DNA of 48,222 nt. Origin: an uncultured Olsenella sp. Lineage in GTDB: Bacteria > Actinomycetota > Coriobacteriia > Coriobacteriales > Atopobiaceae. Where the stretch lies: assembly GCA_900316105.1 (NCBI GenBank), contig ONBR01000016.1, positions 1 through 48,222 on the forward strand. Reading direction: 5' to 3'. This document shows positions 34,530 through 44,943 of this stretch, one piece after another. A program made the position numbers and the translations under genes. Each line of letters begins with the position of its first letter. Positions within the stretch are counted from its first letter, which is position 1. Below the pieces are notes generated by a model. The model made no database searches. It saw only the letters and a list, made by a program, of their open reading frames with translations, and was not told where the DNA came from.

Positions 34530-35501
34530 ATGCAGACCCCCAGCACAAACTCACACCAGAACAGCACCCAGCACCTCGGGGGCGCCCAGGCAAAGCGCCT
34601 GACGCGCCGTGACTTCCTTCGTCTCTCGGGTCTCTCCGCCTTTGCGGTCGGTGGCCTGACCTTCCTGACTGCCTGTGGTCCTGCCGCCCAAGGCACATCC
34701 GACTCGCAGCCTGCATCCGACAGCTCTTCCAGCAGCGCTCCCGCCCGCAAGTTCGCAGAGGGCGGCACCATGCTGGTCGGCATGGAGGCGAACTATGCCC
34801 CCTACAACTGGCAGACCGATACCGAGTCCGAGTTCACCATTCCCATCGACAACTTGGAGGGAAAGTTCGCCGACGGCTATGACGTCCAGTTCGCCAAGGT
34901 GATCGCCGATGCCTTTGGCGCAAAGCCCCGTGCCGTCGCCATGAGCTTTGATGGCCTGGTCGAGGCGTGCAAGAATGGTCAGATTGACATCATCTGCGCC
35001 GGCATGACCGCCACCGAGGAACGCGCAAAGTCCGTCGACTTCTCTGACCCCTATCTGGAGGACACCGTCGCCGTCATCACAAAGAAGGACTCGAAGTTCG
35101 CCTCCGCAAAGTCCCTGGACGACCTGAAGGGCATTACCATCGTTGGCCAGAAATCCACCTTCTACGACGAGGCCATCGACCAGATTCCCGAGGCCAATCA
35201 CGTCGAGGGCCTGGAGTTTGCTCCTGACGTCGTTGCCCAGCTCTCCAAGGGTCAGGTTGAGGCCATTACCTACTCTGGCGCCTCTGCAAAGAAGCTCCTT
35301 GAGTCTTACCCCGACTTCGTGGTTGTGAAGTTCGACGATGGCAAGGGCTTCACGGGTGATTACGCCTCCAACAACGACAATGCCGCTATCGCCAAGGGCC
35401 AGGACGACGTGCTGAAGAAGATTAACGACGCCATCGCTGCCGTTGCAAAGGACAAGCGCGACGAGATGTGGACTGCCTGCAACGAGCGCCAGCCTCAGTA
35501 G
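34530..35501 (+). CDS. Amino-acid ABC transporter substrate-binding lipoprotein (second system)
   Basis: 323 residues. A long N-terminal tail precedes the twin-arginine motif TRRDFL (25-30), a hydrophobic stretch and the lipobox LTAC with Cys49. A Ser-rich linker (~55-72) then leads to a type 2 binding fold (MLVGMEANYAPYNW, GYDVQFAKVIADAFG, GMTATEERAKSVDFSDPYLED, SKGQVEAITY). SBP_bac_3 family; polar amino acid likely, identity unknown. Only about 30% resemblance by eye to 10103-10888, so it is not a recent duplicate. A hairpin separates it from the permease gene. Confidence 0.9.
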   Translation: MQTPSTNSHQNSTQHLGGAQAKRLTRRDFLRLSGLSAFAVGGLTFLTACGPAAQGTSDSQPASDSSSSSAPARKFAEGGTMLVGMEANYAPYNWQTDTESEFTIPIDNLEGKFADGYDVQFAKVIADAFGAKPRAVAMSFDGLVEACKNGQIDIICAGMTATEERAKSVDFSDPYLEDTVAVITKKDSKFASAKSLDDLKGITIVGQKSTFYDEAIDQIPEANHVEGLEFAPDVVAQLSKGQVEAITYSGASAKKLLESYPDFVVVKFDDGKGFTGDYASNNDNAAIAKGQDDVLKKINDAIAAVAKDKRDEMWTACNERQPQ

Positions 35502-35527
35502 GCTATCTGCTAAATGCTGTTTTTACA

Positions 35528-35560
35528 CGCGACCGGGCGACAGTAATGAGCCCGGTCGCG
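35528..35560 (+). terminator. Hairpin between binding protein and permease (second system)
   Basis: CGCGACCGGGC and GCCCGGTCGCG form a perfect 11-bp stem with an 11-base loop, followed by a poor T tract. It probably attenuates transcription or protects the 3' end of the upstream message. Confidence 0.65.
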
Positions 35561-35625
35561 TCAGGTTTCTCTTGTGCACCTTGCCTGTCTAAAAAGAAAC
35601 TCATTAGGAAGAGGTCCTGAATCCC

Positions 35626-36816
35626 ATGAGTAATCCCTCGCAGCCCGGGCGTCTGGCACGCCTCGGTCGATTTGTGAGCGCCGACCATCGCTATGTCTTT
35701 CTGGGCACCAGCGTCGTCGCCCTTATCGGCCTGTGGTTTTCCATGCAGCCACGTTCGTCCATGAGCTTCCTTGCCCCGGTCTATGCGCTTGAAGTGGTCA
35801 TGTACTATGTCCTTCTTGCCTGGGTCGCGGTGTCGGTCCTGGCACTTGTCACGAAGCTCATCCACTGGCGTGACTACGTGGACCGCTCCCCCTTCGCCAA
35901 GCCTGGCGCCCGAAAGGTCGAGCGCGTCGCCAGCTACGTGGTCGTTGCTCTGACCTGCGTGCTTTTCGTTGATCGCGCCATCATGGGCTTTGCCGTCACG
36001 GTAAGCGCCTCGATTGCGGCGGACTCCATCCCCAAGGACGGCCTGGCCGCCGGCATCTATATGCTCTACGAGGGTCGTTCACTCTTTGAGGCGGGCATTG
36101 CTACCACCATCGAGCTGGCGGTTTTCGGCACCGTCATTGCCTTCTTCCTGGCCCTGCTCCTGGCCGCACTCCGTTTTTTGAAGATCGATCGTCCTGACAA
36201 CGACCTCGTGCGCTTCTTCAAGGTCGTGGGCTCCTGGTTTGCCCGCATCTACTCTACCGTGGTGCGCGGCACGCCCATGATGGTCCAGGCCCTGATTATC
36301 TACAACGCGGGCTTTGCGGTCCTGCTTGGCACGGGCATGTCCTCGGGCGATATTCGCAACGTCTGGTCTACCTTCATCGCTGGCTTGGTTACGGTGTCGC
36401 TCAATTCTACGGCCTACATGATGGAGGTCCTGCGCGGTGGCATCGAGTCGGTCGACGAGGGCCAGACCGAGGCCGCCCGCTCTCTGGGCCTCTCCCAGTG
36501 GCAGACCATGCTGCATGTCGTCTTTCCCCAGGGCATCAAATACGCAATTCCTGGCCTCTCCAACGAGCTGGTCATCAACATCAAGGACTCCTCGGTCCTT
36601 TCGGTCATTGGTGTCGTCGAGCTCATGTACGAGTCCCGCGCGATGGCCGGCATCTACTACAGGAACCTCGAGGTCTATCTGGTTGCGGCCCTCTTCTACC
36701 TGATCATGACGGCAGTGGCCACCTGGCTGCTGAACAAGCTCTCGACGCGCCTCGACGCGCCCAGGCTCCAGACGACTTCTGACTCTACCGTTGCCCCCGC
36801 GACGGTAGAGGAGTAG
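35626..36816 (+). CDS. Amino-acid ABC transporter permease with extra N-terminal membrane region
   Basis: 396 residues. The C-terminal ~230 residues are a standard His/Glu/Gln permease ([34 protein letters not shown], then [20 protein letters not shown]). The first ~150 residues add about three further helices (~20-38, ~48-72, ~100-125), absent from the 222-residue permease of the first system. The function of the extension is unknown. ATG at 35626 is preceded by GGAAGAGGTC. The ATPase gene follows after 11 bp. Confidence 0.9.
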   Translation: MSNPSQPGRLARLGRFVSADHRYVFLGTSVVALIGLWFSMQPRSSMSFLAPVYALEVVMYYVLLAWVAVSVLALVTKLIHWRDYVDRSPFAKPGARKVERVASYVVVALTCVLFVDRAIMGFAVTVSASIAADSIPKDGLAAGIYMLYEGRSLFEAGIATTIELAVFGTVIAFFLALLLAALRFLKIDRPDNDLVRFFKVVGSWFARIYSTVVRGTPMMVQALIIYNAGFAVLLGTGMSSGDIRNVWSTFIAGLVTVSLNSTAYMMEVLRGGIESVDEGQTEAARSLGLSQWQTMLHVVFPQGIKYAIPGLSNELVINIKDSSVLSVIGVVELMYESRAMAGIYYRNLEVYLVAALFYLIMTAVATWLLNKLSTRLDAPRLQTTSDSTVAPATVEE

Positions 36817-36827
36817 GGGGACAAAGA

Positions 36828-37625
36828 ATGACTAACGCTAACGAGACTGCAGCCGCCACCGTGGGCCAAACTTCTTCCGAGCCCCTGATTCGCGTGGAGG
36901 GCCTGCGAAAGTCCTTCGGCTCCCATGAGGTCCTGCGTGACATCAACCTCGACGTGAGACCAGGCGAGGTCGTCACGATCATCGGCGCGTCGGGATCAGG
37001 AAAGTCGACCCTCCTGCGCTGCATCAACCTTTTGGAGACGCCCGACTCGGGGCATGTCTGGTTCCACGGAACCGACCTGGCTGCCGAGCACGTCGACGTC
37101 AATAGCCTGCGCGAAAAGATCGGCATGGTCTTCCAGGGCTTCAACCTCTTCAACAACATGAACGTGCTGGGCAACTGCACCCTGGCACCGGTCCTGCTGA
37201 AGAAGGCAAGCAAGGCGGAGGCCGAGAAGGAGGCCATGAGGCACCTGGACGAGGTGGGCCTGGCTGACTTTGCCGGCGTCCCCGTGAGCACGCTTTCCGG
37301 TGGACAGAAGCAGCGCGTCGCCATTGCTCGCGCCCTCTGCATGAAGCCCGAGCTCATGCTCTTCGACGAGCCCACGTCCGCCCTTGACCCCGAGATCGTG
37401 GGCGAGGTCCTGGAGATCATGCGTAGGCTTGCTCAGGAAGGCATGACCATGGTCGTGGTCACCCACGAGATGGACTTTGCAAAGAACGTCTCGGACAAGG
37501 TCGTCTTCATGGACCAAGGAGTCATTGCCGAGGAGGGCTCTCCGCGCGACATGTTCACCAATCCCAAGCAGCCGCGTACGCGCGAGTTCCTCTCGCGCTA
37601 CCTGGAGGACACCGGCCAGATGTAG
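36828..37625 (+). CDS. Amino-acid ABC transporter ATP-binding protein (second system)
   Basis: 265 residues, PAAT family: Walker [11 protein letters not shown]-loop MVFQGFNLF, signature LSGGQKQR, Walker B LMLFDEP, H-loop VVTHEMD. Residues 1-20 are a poorly conserved extension. It drives the permease encoded 11 bp upstream. A GGGGGAC ribosome site precedes the ATG. Confidence 0.95.
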   Translation: MTNANETAAATVGQTSSEPLIRVEGLRKSFGSHEVLRDINLDVRPGEVVTIIGASGSGKSTLLRCINLLETPDSGHVWFHGTDLAAEHVDVNSLREKIGMVFQGFNLFNNMNVLGNCTLAPVLLKKASKAEAEKEAMRHLDEVGLADFAGVPVSTLSGGQKQRVAIARALCMKPELMLFDEPTSALDPEIVGEVLEIMRRLAQEGMTMVVVTHEMDFAKNVSDKVVFMDQGVIAEEGSPRDMFTNPKQPRTREFLSRYLEDTGQM

Positions 37626-37626
37626 G

Positions 37627-37691
37627 TGTGACAATCACCCCAGGGGCGGGCGTCCCAAAGTGGGACATTTACCCCTGGGGTATTTGTCACA
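37627..37691. repeat. Compound inverted repeat with TGTGACAA ends (palindrome family 3)
   Basis: Three nested pairs, TGTGACAA/TTGTCACA, ACCCCAGGGG/CCCCTGGGGT and GTCCC/GGGAC, stack into one long hairpin just after the ATPase stop, with small internal loops. It may end transcription, but no T tract follows. Confidence 0.8.
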
Positions 37692-37752
37692 TTTCCACCG
37701 TCCATACGTGCGACAATAGGCCCGACTGAAAGTTCGGCCCGGGGAGGCTACT

Positions 37753-39699
37753 GTGCAGGACGGATTCGTGAAGGTGGCGGCGGTTTCGCCGAAGGTCAAG
37801 GTTGCCGACGTGACGGCAAATGTCGATGCCAGCGTCGAGACTGTCACGAAGGCAGTCAAGGAGGACGGGGCAAGGGTCGTTGTCCTTCCCGAGCTGGGCA
37901 TCACGGCCTATACCTGCGAGGACCTCTTTTGGCAGGACGCTCTCCTGGACGCCGCCGAGCGTGGCGTCCTGCAGCTGGCCGAGCGTACCGCCAGCCTGGA
38001 CGCCCTGATCTTTGCGGGCGCACCAGTTCGCGTGAATGCAAAGCTCTACAATTGCGCCCTTGCCCTGAGCCACGGCAAGGTCCTGGGCATCGTGCCCAAG
38101 CGCCACATCCCAAACTACAACGAGTTCTATGAGATTCGCCACTTCGTCCCTGGTCCCGCTGCCGTCACGACGGTGAGCTTCGCCGGACAGGACGACGTGC
38201 CCTTTGGCTCCCAGCAGCTCTTTTGCTGCCGACAGCTGCCCGAGCTCGTGGTGGCCGCCGAGGTCTGCGAGGACCTCTGGGTCCCCAATCCGCCCTCGGT
38301 CGCCTTGGCCCAGGCTGGCGCCACTCTGATAGTGAACCTCTCTGCCTCTGACGCCGTCGTCGGCAAGGCCGACTACCGTCGCGACCTGGTGCGCAACCAG
38401 TCCGCCCGTTTGGTTGCGGGCTACGTCTACACCAGTGCCGGCTGGGGCGAGTCTACCCAGGACCTGGTCTTTTCCGCCCATGACATGGTGGCAGAGAACG
38501 GCGCTCTCCTGGCTGAGGCGAAGCCTTTCGGCTCTGCTTGCGCCGTCAGTGAGGTGGACGTGAAGGCCCTGGTCGCCGAGCGCCGCCGCCTCTCTACCTA
38601 CGACGTTGCGTCCGACCCTGCCGCCGGGGGCTTCGCGCGCACGAGCTTTGACCTGACCGTTGCGCCCACCAGGCTCACCCGCTATGTGGACCCCCATCCC
38701 TTCGTCCCCTCCGATGCTGCCCGCAGGAGCGAGCGCTGCGAGGACGTCTTTAACATCCAGGCCTATGGCCTGGCCAAGCGTCTGGAGCATACGCACTCGA
38801 AGTGTGCCGTCGTTGGTGTCTCGGGCGGTTTGGACTCCACCCTGTCCCTTCTGGTCATGGCCCGTGCCTTTGACCTCATCGGAAAGGACCGAAAGGGCAT
38901 CATCGCCGTTACCATGCCGGGCTTCGGCACCACCCATCGCACCCATAGTAACGCCCTGTCCCTCACGGAGGCCCTGGGCGCGACCCTGCGCGAGGTGAGC
39001 ATCGCCGCTGCAGTCCGCCAGCACTTCGCCGACATCGGCCACGACGAGGAGGACCACTCCGTTACCTACGAGAACGCCCAGGCCCGTGAGCGCACCCAGA
39101 TCCTGATGGATATCGCAAACAAGGAAGGCGGCCTGGTGGTGGGTACCGGTGACCTCTCTGAGCTGGCCTTGGGCTGGGCCACCTACAACGCCGACCACAT
39201 GTCCATGTATGGAGTGAACGCCTCCGTGCCAAAGACCCTGGTGCGTCATCTTGTGCGCTATGTGGCCGATACCTGCGGCAACGAGCGCGAGACCCAGGTC
39301 CTGGCTGACGTCCTGGACACTCCCGTCTCGCCCGAGCTCCTGCCTCCCACGGCTGGCGGCACCATCGCACAAAAGACTGAGGACCTGGTTGGCCCCTACG
39401 AGCTCCATGACTTCTACCTGTACCAGGTCATGCGTCGCGGCTTCAATCCTGCTAAGGTCTATCGTCTGGCCCGTTACGCCCTGGGGGAGGGGACCGAGGC
39501 CAACTACGACGACGAGACGATCTATAAGTGGCTGCACGCCTTCTACTGGCGCTTCTTTGCCCAGCAGTTCAAGCGCTCCTGCCTGCCCGACGGGCCGAAG
39601 GTCGGCTCGGTGGCAGTCAGCCCCCGCGGAGACCTCCGTATGCCCTCCGATGCCGTGTCGAAGCTCTGGCTTCAGGAGCTCGACGAGCTCAAGGGCTAA
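37753..39699 (+). CDS. nadE: Glutamine-hydrolysing NAD+ synthase
   Basis: 648 residues from GTG 37753 behind GGGGAGG. The nitrilase-type glutaminase domain (~1-290) shows Glu47 (LPELGITAYTCED), Lys116 (PKRHIPNYNEF) and Cys172 (AAEVCEDLW). The synthetase domain (~330-640) has the PP-loop SGGLDS (357-362) and GTGDLSELALGW. It amidates deamido-NAD to NAD with glutamine as ammonia source. The two-domain form is usual in Actinobacteria. Apparently a single-gene unit. Confidence 0.97.
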   Translation: MQDGFVKVAAVSPKVKVADVTANVDASVETVTKAVKEDGARVVVLPELGITAYTCEDLFWQDALLDAAERGVLQLAERTASLDALIFAGAPVRVNAKLYNCALALSHGKVLGIVPKRHIPNYNEFYEIRHFVPGPAAVTTVSFAGQDDVPFGSQQLFCCRQLPELVVAAEVCEDLWVPNPPSVALAQAGATLIVNLSASDAVVGKADYRRDLVRNQSARLVAGYVYTSAGWGESTQDLVFSAHDMVAENGALLAEAKPFGSACAVSEVDVKALVAERRRLSTYDVASDPAAGGFARTSFDLTVAPTRLTRYVDPHPFVPSDAARRSERCEDVFNIQAYGLAKRLEHTHSKCAVVGVSGGLDSTLSLLVMARAFDLIGKDRKGIIAVTMPGFGTTHRTHSNALSLTEALGATLREVSIAAAVRQHFADIGHDEEDHSVTYENAQARERTQILMDIANKEGGLVVGTGDLSELALGWATYNADHMSMYGVNASVPKTLVRHLVRYVADTCGNERETQVLADVLDTPVSPELLPPTAGGTIAQKTEDLVGPYELHDFYLYQVMRRGFNPAKVYRLARYALGEGTEANYDDETIYKWLHAFYWRFFAQQFKRSCLPDGPKVGSVAVSPRGDLRMPSDAVSKLWLQELDELKG

Positions 39700-39724
39700 G
39701 GTACGAGGAAGCCACTATGCAAGA

Positions 39725-39762
39725 AGAGGCCCGCGGCCGTTTGACTGCGGGCCTCTTTTTTG
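39725..39762 (+). terminator. Rho-independent terminator of nadE
   Basis: GAGGCCCGC and GCGGGCCTC arms followed by six T make a clear terminator. Confidence 0.9.
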
Positions 39763-40098
39763 ACGCCCGAGCGGGGCGCTGCCGGTACCCGCATAATGCG
39801 CACGATACTTTCGGCGGGGTGGAATTGCGTCGAAAATCGCCCAGACGAGCAATCCGCGTAAGTTATCACGGACGCGTTTTGTGCCCCGCCTCGCGCAACT
39901 CGCTGTAAAGCGGGCAAACGGTCCCTTACATTCAGCCGAAGCAAAAAATCTAAGTCTCAAATATAAGATTTTATATCTCTGGTGTATAAGCTTCCCTCAG
40001 TGGGTATCATTCAGAACGTTGGAAGAACGGACGCCGGCACAGCCGCGCGCCCGGTAGGTTTCGCGCTTGTATGCGCGCGTTAGGGAGGTACTTCAAAT
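39763..40098 (+). promoter_or_regulatory. groESL upstream region
   Basis: No gene is supported here. The stretch 39935-40000 is markedly AT-rich and contains ATATAA-GATT-TTATAT (39961-39976), probably the promoter area. Neither a CIRCE element (TTAGCACTC-type arms) nor a HAIR-type CTTGAGT dyad was found by eye, so the heat-shock control of this operon is not evident from the sequence. Confidence 0.4.
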
Positions 40099-40389
40099 AT
40101 GACTCTTAAGCCTTTGGGTGACCGCGTTCTCGTTAAGCCTGCTCCCAAGGAGGAGAGGACCTCGACTGGCCTGTACATTTCTTCTGGCGCACAGGAGAAG
40201 CCCCAGCGTGGCGAGGTCATCGCTGTCGGCGCTGGCAAGGTCAACGACAAGGGCGAGCGTGTGAAGCCTGACGTCCAGGTTGGCGACCAGGTTTACTATG
40301 GCAAGTTCGGTGGCAACGAGGTCAAGGTCGACGGCGAGGACTACCTGCTCCTTCGTGCCGACGACATCTACGCCATCATCACCGAGTAG
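40099..40389 (+). CDS. groES: Co-chaperonin GroES
   Basis: 96 residues behind TAGGGAGG. KPLGDRVLVKP, the mobile loop around KEERTSTGLYI and the ending DDIYAIITE are typical. It caps the GroEL folding chamber. groEL follows after 77 bp with its own AGGAGG site; the spacer has a small AACC/GGTT hairpin. Confidence 0.98.
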   Translation: MTLKPLGDRVLVKPAPKEERTSTGLYISSGAQEKPQRGEVIAVGAGKVNDKGERVKPDVQVGDQVYYGKFGGNEVKVDGEDYLLLRADDIYAIITE

Positions 40390-40454
40390 CTTCGAGCCGC
40401 TCTTTTCAGCTGTTGCATAGCACGGAACCAGCATGGTTCTTGCATTTATCCTAG

Positions 40455-42107
<1,653 letters not shown>

Positions 42108-42140
42108 GTCGCTCGCTCATAGCAGCATAGTGTGACTCGG

Positions 42141-42175
42141 CATCCCCGTACCGTGCTGGTGCGGGGATGTTTTCT
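42141..42175 (+). terminator. Rho-independent terminator of groESL
   Basis: CATCCCCGTACC and GGTGCGGGGATG form a 12-bp stem with loop GTGCT and TTTT tail. Confidence 0.85.
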
Positions 42176-42188
42176 AGGCAAGGGGAGG

Positions 42189-42227
42189 GGGATGTGGCAA
42201 ATACCCCAGGTGTATTTGCCACATCCC
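42189..42227. repeat. 16-bp perfect inverted repeat with CCAGG loop (palindrome family 3)
   Basis: GGGATGTGGCAAATAC and its complement flank CCCAGGT. The TGGCAAATA and CCAGG elements echo 18703-18768 and 37627-37691. It lies between the groESL terminator and the ferredoxin gene. Confidence 0.85.
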
Positions 42228-42281
42228 TCCGTGCTATCATGAAAAGTCATTGTGCATGACTAGGAAGGCAGACCACAGATC

Positions 42282-43577
42282 ATGACAGAGAAGCGCGACA
42301 TCATCGATGACCTGATGGATATTCGTGACGGCTTTGGTGGCCTCAACGAGCTGGCGCACCCCTTGAACGGTGTGACAGACAGTCTGACCGATCCGAATGC
42401 CGAGCGCTTCGATCCCTCAAAGTACAAGGAAAGGCCTCGAGTCAACTCCATCTACTGCACTTGCTGTAGCGCCAGCTCCCTGGTGGACGAAGCCACCGCG
42501 TTGGCTACCTGCAGTCGCTGTGTGGATGTCTGTCCCGTGGACGCCATCGAGATTCACAAGGCCAACATTACGATTAAGGACAACTGTCGCAAGTGTGGCC
42601 TCTGCGTGATGGCCTGTCCCAGCGAGGCCTTCATTTCCTCTCGCATCATGGGCAAGCTCCTGTACGAGAAGATCGCTCGCGCTGCCAGCTCCCACGAGGA
42701 GTGCTACGTCACCTGTACCCGTGCCCTGGGTCGCCTGCCCAAGGAGAACGAGATTCTTCTGCCCTGCGTGGGTGCCGTCCCACGCGAGGTGTGGTTCTCG
42801 CTGATTGCAGACTACGACAACATCAATGTCTTTCTGCCCCTGGGCATCTGCGACAAGTGCCGTACGGTCACCGGCGAGGAGGTCTACTCCGAAGAGATTG
42901 CAGCGGCGGAGGAGTGGTCCCAGTCGTCTGTCGGTCTGGAAGTGGAGTCAAAGCAGCTCAATCACGAGCAGACCCGTGCCTACAAGCGCGGCCAGTTCAT
43001 GAACGAGATGCGTCGCGCCGGCCAGTCTGCCATTGGCTCGGTTAACCCTGCCCTTGCCGGTGCCCAGGCCGTGGCAAAGAAGATTCGCGCCCATGCGGAC
43101 CAGCTTCAGAGCATGCAACGCGCCCTGGAGAATGCCGTCGGAGACAAGAACGACAATAACCATCGCCGTCTGCTCACCCAGAAGCGCAAGGACGTCCTGG
43201 GCATGCTGCAAGGACACCCTGCCCTCGCTGGTCGCATGCGCCTAAAGACGCCCGTCTGTGATACCTCCCTCTGCACCATGTGCGGCGTGTGCGAGCGGGT
43301 CTGCCCCGTGCGTGCCTGTGGCGTGGACGAACAGGGACATTTCTCGGTGGAGGATGCCTACTGTGTGAACTGCGGGGCCTGTGTGGTGGCCTGCCCCGAG
43401 GACGCTCTGACAATGCAGACCTGTGACCCCAGCAACCTGGTCATTCGCGACGAAGCGGCCGAGCGCCGAAAGAAGGAGGCTGCCAAGCAGATGGCCGAGG
43501 CGCGCAAGGCGGCCGAGAAGGGCAAGAAACAGCTCAACAAGATGCTTGATTCGCTTGAGCATCTGGCAGACGAATAG
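42282..43577 (+). CDS. Multi-cluster 4Fe-4S ferredoxin-type electron-transfer protein
   Basis: 431 residues. Three complete CxxCxxCxxxCP motifs are at Cys102-112, Cys331-341 and Cys361-371. A fourth is incomplete at Cys77, Cys80 and Cys84, with CTCC at 59-62 nearby as possible substitute ligands. The middle (140-200) contains CYVTC, LLPCVGAVPREVW and GICDKC, resembling segments of heterodisulfide reductase or F420-hydrogenase-associated proteins. Residues 225-310 are charged and helical, and the C-terminus is a Lys/Glu/Ala coiled-coil-like helix. It is likely a soluble electron carrier or hub in anaerobic metabolism; the partners are unknown and no oxidoreductase is adjacent. Confidence 0.8.
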   Translation: MTEKRDIIDDLMDIRDGFGGLNELAHPLNGVTDSLTDPNAERFDPSKYKERPRVNSIYCTCCSASSLVDEATALATCSRCVDVCPVDAIEIHKANITIKDNCRKCGLCVMACPSEAFISSRIMGKLLYEKIARAASSHEECYVTCTRALGRLPKENEILLPCVGAVPREVWFSLIADYDNINVFLPLGICDKCRTVTGEEVYSEEIAAAEEWSQSSVGLEVESKQLNHEQTRAYKRGQFMNEMRRAGQSAIGSVNPALAGAQAVAKKIRAHADQLQSMQRALENAVGDKNDNNHRRLLTQKRKDVLGMLQGHPALAGRMRLKTPVCDTSLCTMCGVCERVCPVRACGVDEQGHFSVEDAYCVNCGACVVACPEDALTMQTCDPSNLVIRDEAAERRKKEAAKQMAEARKAAEKGKKQLNKMLDSLEHLADE

Positions 43578-43647
43578 AAGCAGAAAGCTGAGGCCAGCCG
43601 CGTGCCAAGGTGCGAGTGCTGGGCTCTAGGAACATGGAGATGATGAA

Positions 43648-44724
43648 GTGGCACTTTCCATCGGCATCGTAGGACTGCCCAACGTGGGCAAGTCGACCCT
43701 CTTTACCGCACTGACCAAGAAGGGTGGCCTGGCGGCCAACTATCCCTTTGCGACCATCGATCCCAACGTGGGCATCGTGGACGTTCCCGACGAGCGCCTG
43801 AACAAGCTGGCCGAGCTGGTGAACCCCGCCCGCATCGTGCCCGCCTCCGTCGAGTTCGTGGACATTGCAGGCCTGGTCAAGGGTGCCAACGAGGGTGAGG
43901 GCCTGGGCAACCAGTTCCTGGCCAACATCCGCAACTGCGACGCCATCTGCGAGGTCGTGCGCTACTTCTCGGACCCCAACGTCATGCGCGAGACCGGCCG
44001 TCAGGGCGAGTTCGTCGACCCGGTCGCGGACGCTGACACCATCCAGACCGAGCTCATCCTGGCCGACCTGGGCTCCCTCGAGCGCTCCATCCCAAAGCTG
44101 GAGAAGGAGGCAAAGCGCGACAAGGAGAACGCCCCTAAGCTAGCCATCGCAAAGAAGCTCCAGGACTGGCTCAACGAGGGCAAGTGGGCTGCCGACATGG
44201 AAATGACCGACGACGAGCGCGCCGCCGCCCACGACCTCTTCCTCCTGACCATGAAGCCCATGCTCTATGTGGCTAACGTCGACGAGGACAAGGTTTCCGA
44301 GACCCCCGCCCCCATCAATGGCCACCAGCCCATCCCCATCTGTGCGGAGGTGGAGGCCGAGCTGGCCGAGCTCGACGCCGAAGAGGCTGCCGAGTACCTG
44401 GAGTCCCTGGGTCTGGAGAAGTCCGGTCTGGAGACCCTGGCCCAGGCTGCCTACCGCCTGCTGGGCCTGCAGTCCTACTTCACCGCTGGCCCCAAGGAGG
44501 TTCGCGCCTGGACGGTCCGCATTGGTGCCAAGGCTCCCGAGGCCGCTGGCGTCATCCACTCTGACTTCGAGCGCGGCTTCATCAAGGCAAAGACCATCAG
44601 CTACGAAGACTACATTGCCCTGGGCGGCGAGACCGGCGCCCGTGAGGCAGGAAAGCTTCGCATGGAGGGCAAGGACTACGTGGTTCAGGACGGCGACGTG
44701 ATGGAATTCATGTTCAACGTCTAG
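43648..44724 (+). CDS. ychF: Ribosome-associated GTPase/ATPase YchF (OLA1 family)
   Basis: 358 residues from GTG 43648 behind GGAGATGATGAA. G1 is GLPNVGKST, the G3 segment is DIAGLVKGANEGEGLGNQFL, followed by a coiled coil (~125-200) and a C-terminal TGS domain (~275-358; YFTAGPKEVRAWTVR, YVVQDGDVMEFMFNV). The non-canonical G4 of this family makes it bind ATP as well as GTP. It associates with ribosomes and influences stress responses. A single gene, convergent with the LCP gene. Confidence 0.97.
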   Translation: MALSIGIVGLPNVGKSTLFTALTKKGGLAANYPFATIDPNVGIVDVPDERLNKLAELVNPARIVPASVEFVDIAGLVKGANEGEGLGNQFLANIRNCDAICEVVRYFSDPNVMRETGRQGEFVDPVADADTIQTELILADLGSLERSIPKLEKEAKRDKENAPKLAIAKKLQDWLNEGKWAADMEMTDDERAAAHDLFLLTMKPMLYVANVDEDKVSETPAPINGHQPIPICAEVEAELAELDAEEAAEYLESLGLEKSGLETLAQAAYRLLGLQSYFTAGPKEVRAWTVRIGAKAPEAAGVIHSDFERGFIKAKTISYEDYIALGGETGAREAGKLRMEGKDYVVQDGDVMEFMFNV

Positions 44725-44739
44725 GCTACTGTAAGAGAT

Positions 44740-44830
44740 GGGGCCTTTCCCCTTGCTCCGTGCTCAGACTTTCTCGCAGTGCGCATAGCGCGCCGCTGCG
44801 AAACTGCGCCGGAGCAAAGTGAGAGGCCCC
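44740..44830. repeat. Long compound hairpin between convergent genes (relative of palindrome family 1)
   Basis: GGGGCCT/AGGCCCC, TTGCTCCG/CGGAGCAA and TCGCAG-GCGC/GCGC-CTGCGA stack into a rod with two internal loops. CCCCTTG-TCCG, AGAC and TTTC-GC-GCG-AT follow in the same order as in the element at 14115. Confidence 0.75.
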
Positions 44831-44870
44831 CTTTCGGCAGGCTAGGTCCGTCCCGCAGGGACGAGTATGA

Positions 44871-44900
44871 GGAGGCCAGACGCAGATGCGTCTGGCCTCC
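44871..44900. terminator. Perfect hairpin between ychF and the LCP gene
   Basis: GGAGGCCAGACGCA and its exact complement lie almost back to back. A short T run follows on the forward strand only. Placed between converging genes, it could stop transcription from both directions. Confidence 0.65.
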
Positions 44901-44943
44901 TTGTGCGGGGTATATTGGGTGATGTCCCTGACCTGGTGATTGA

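Noticed and set aside
39763..40098. CIRCE or HAIR heat-shock operator before groES
   Set aside because: No TTAGCACTC-type or CTTGAGT-type inverted repeat could be found by eye.
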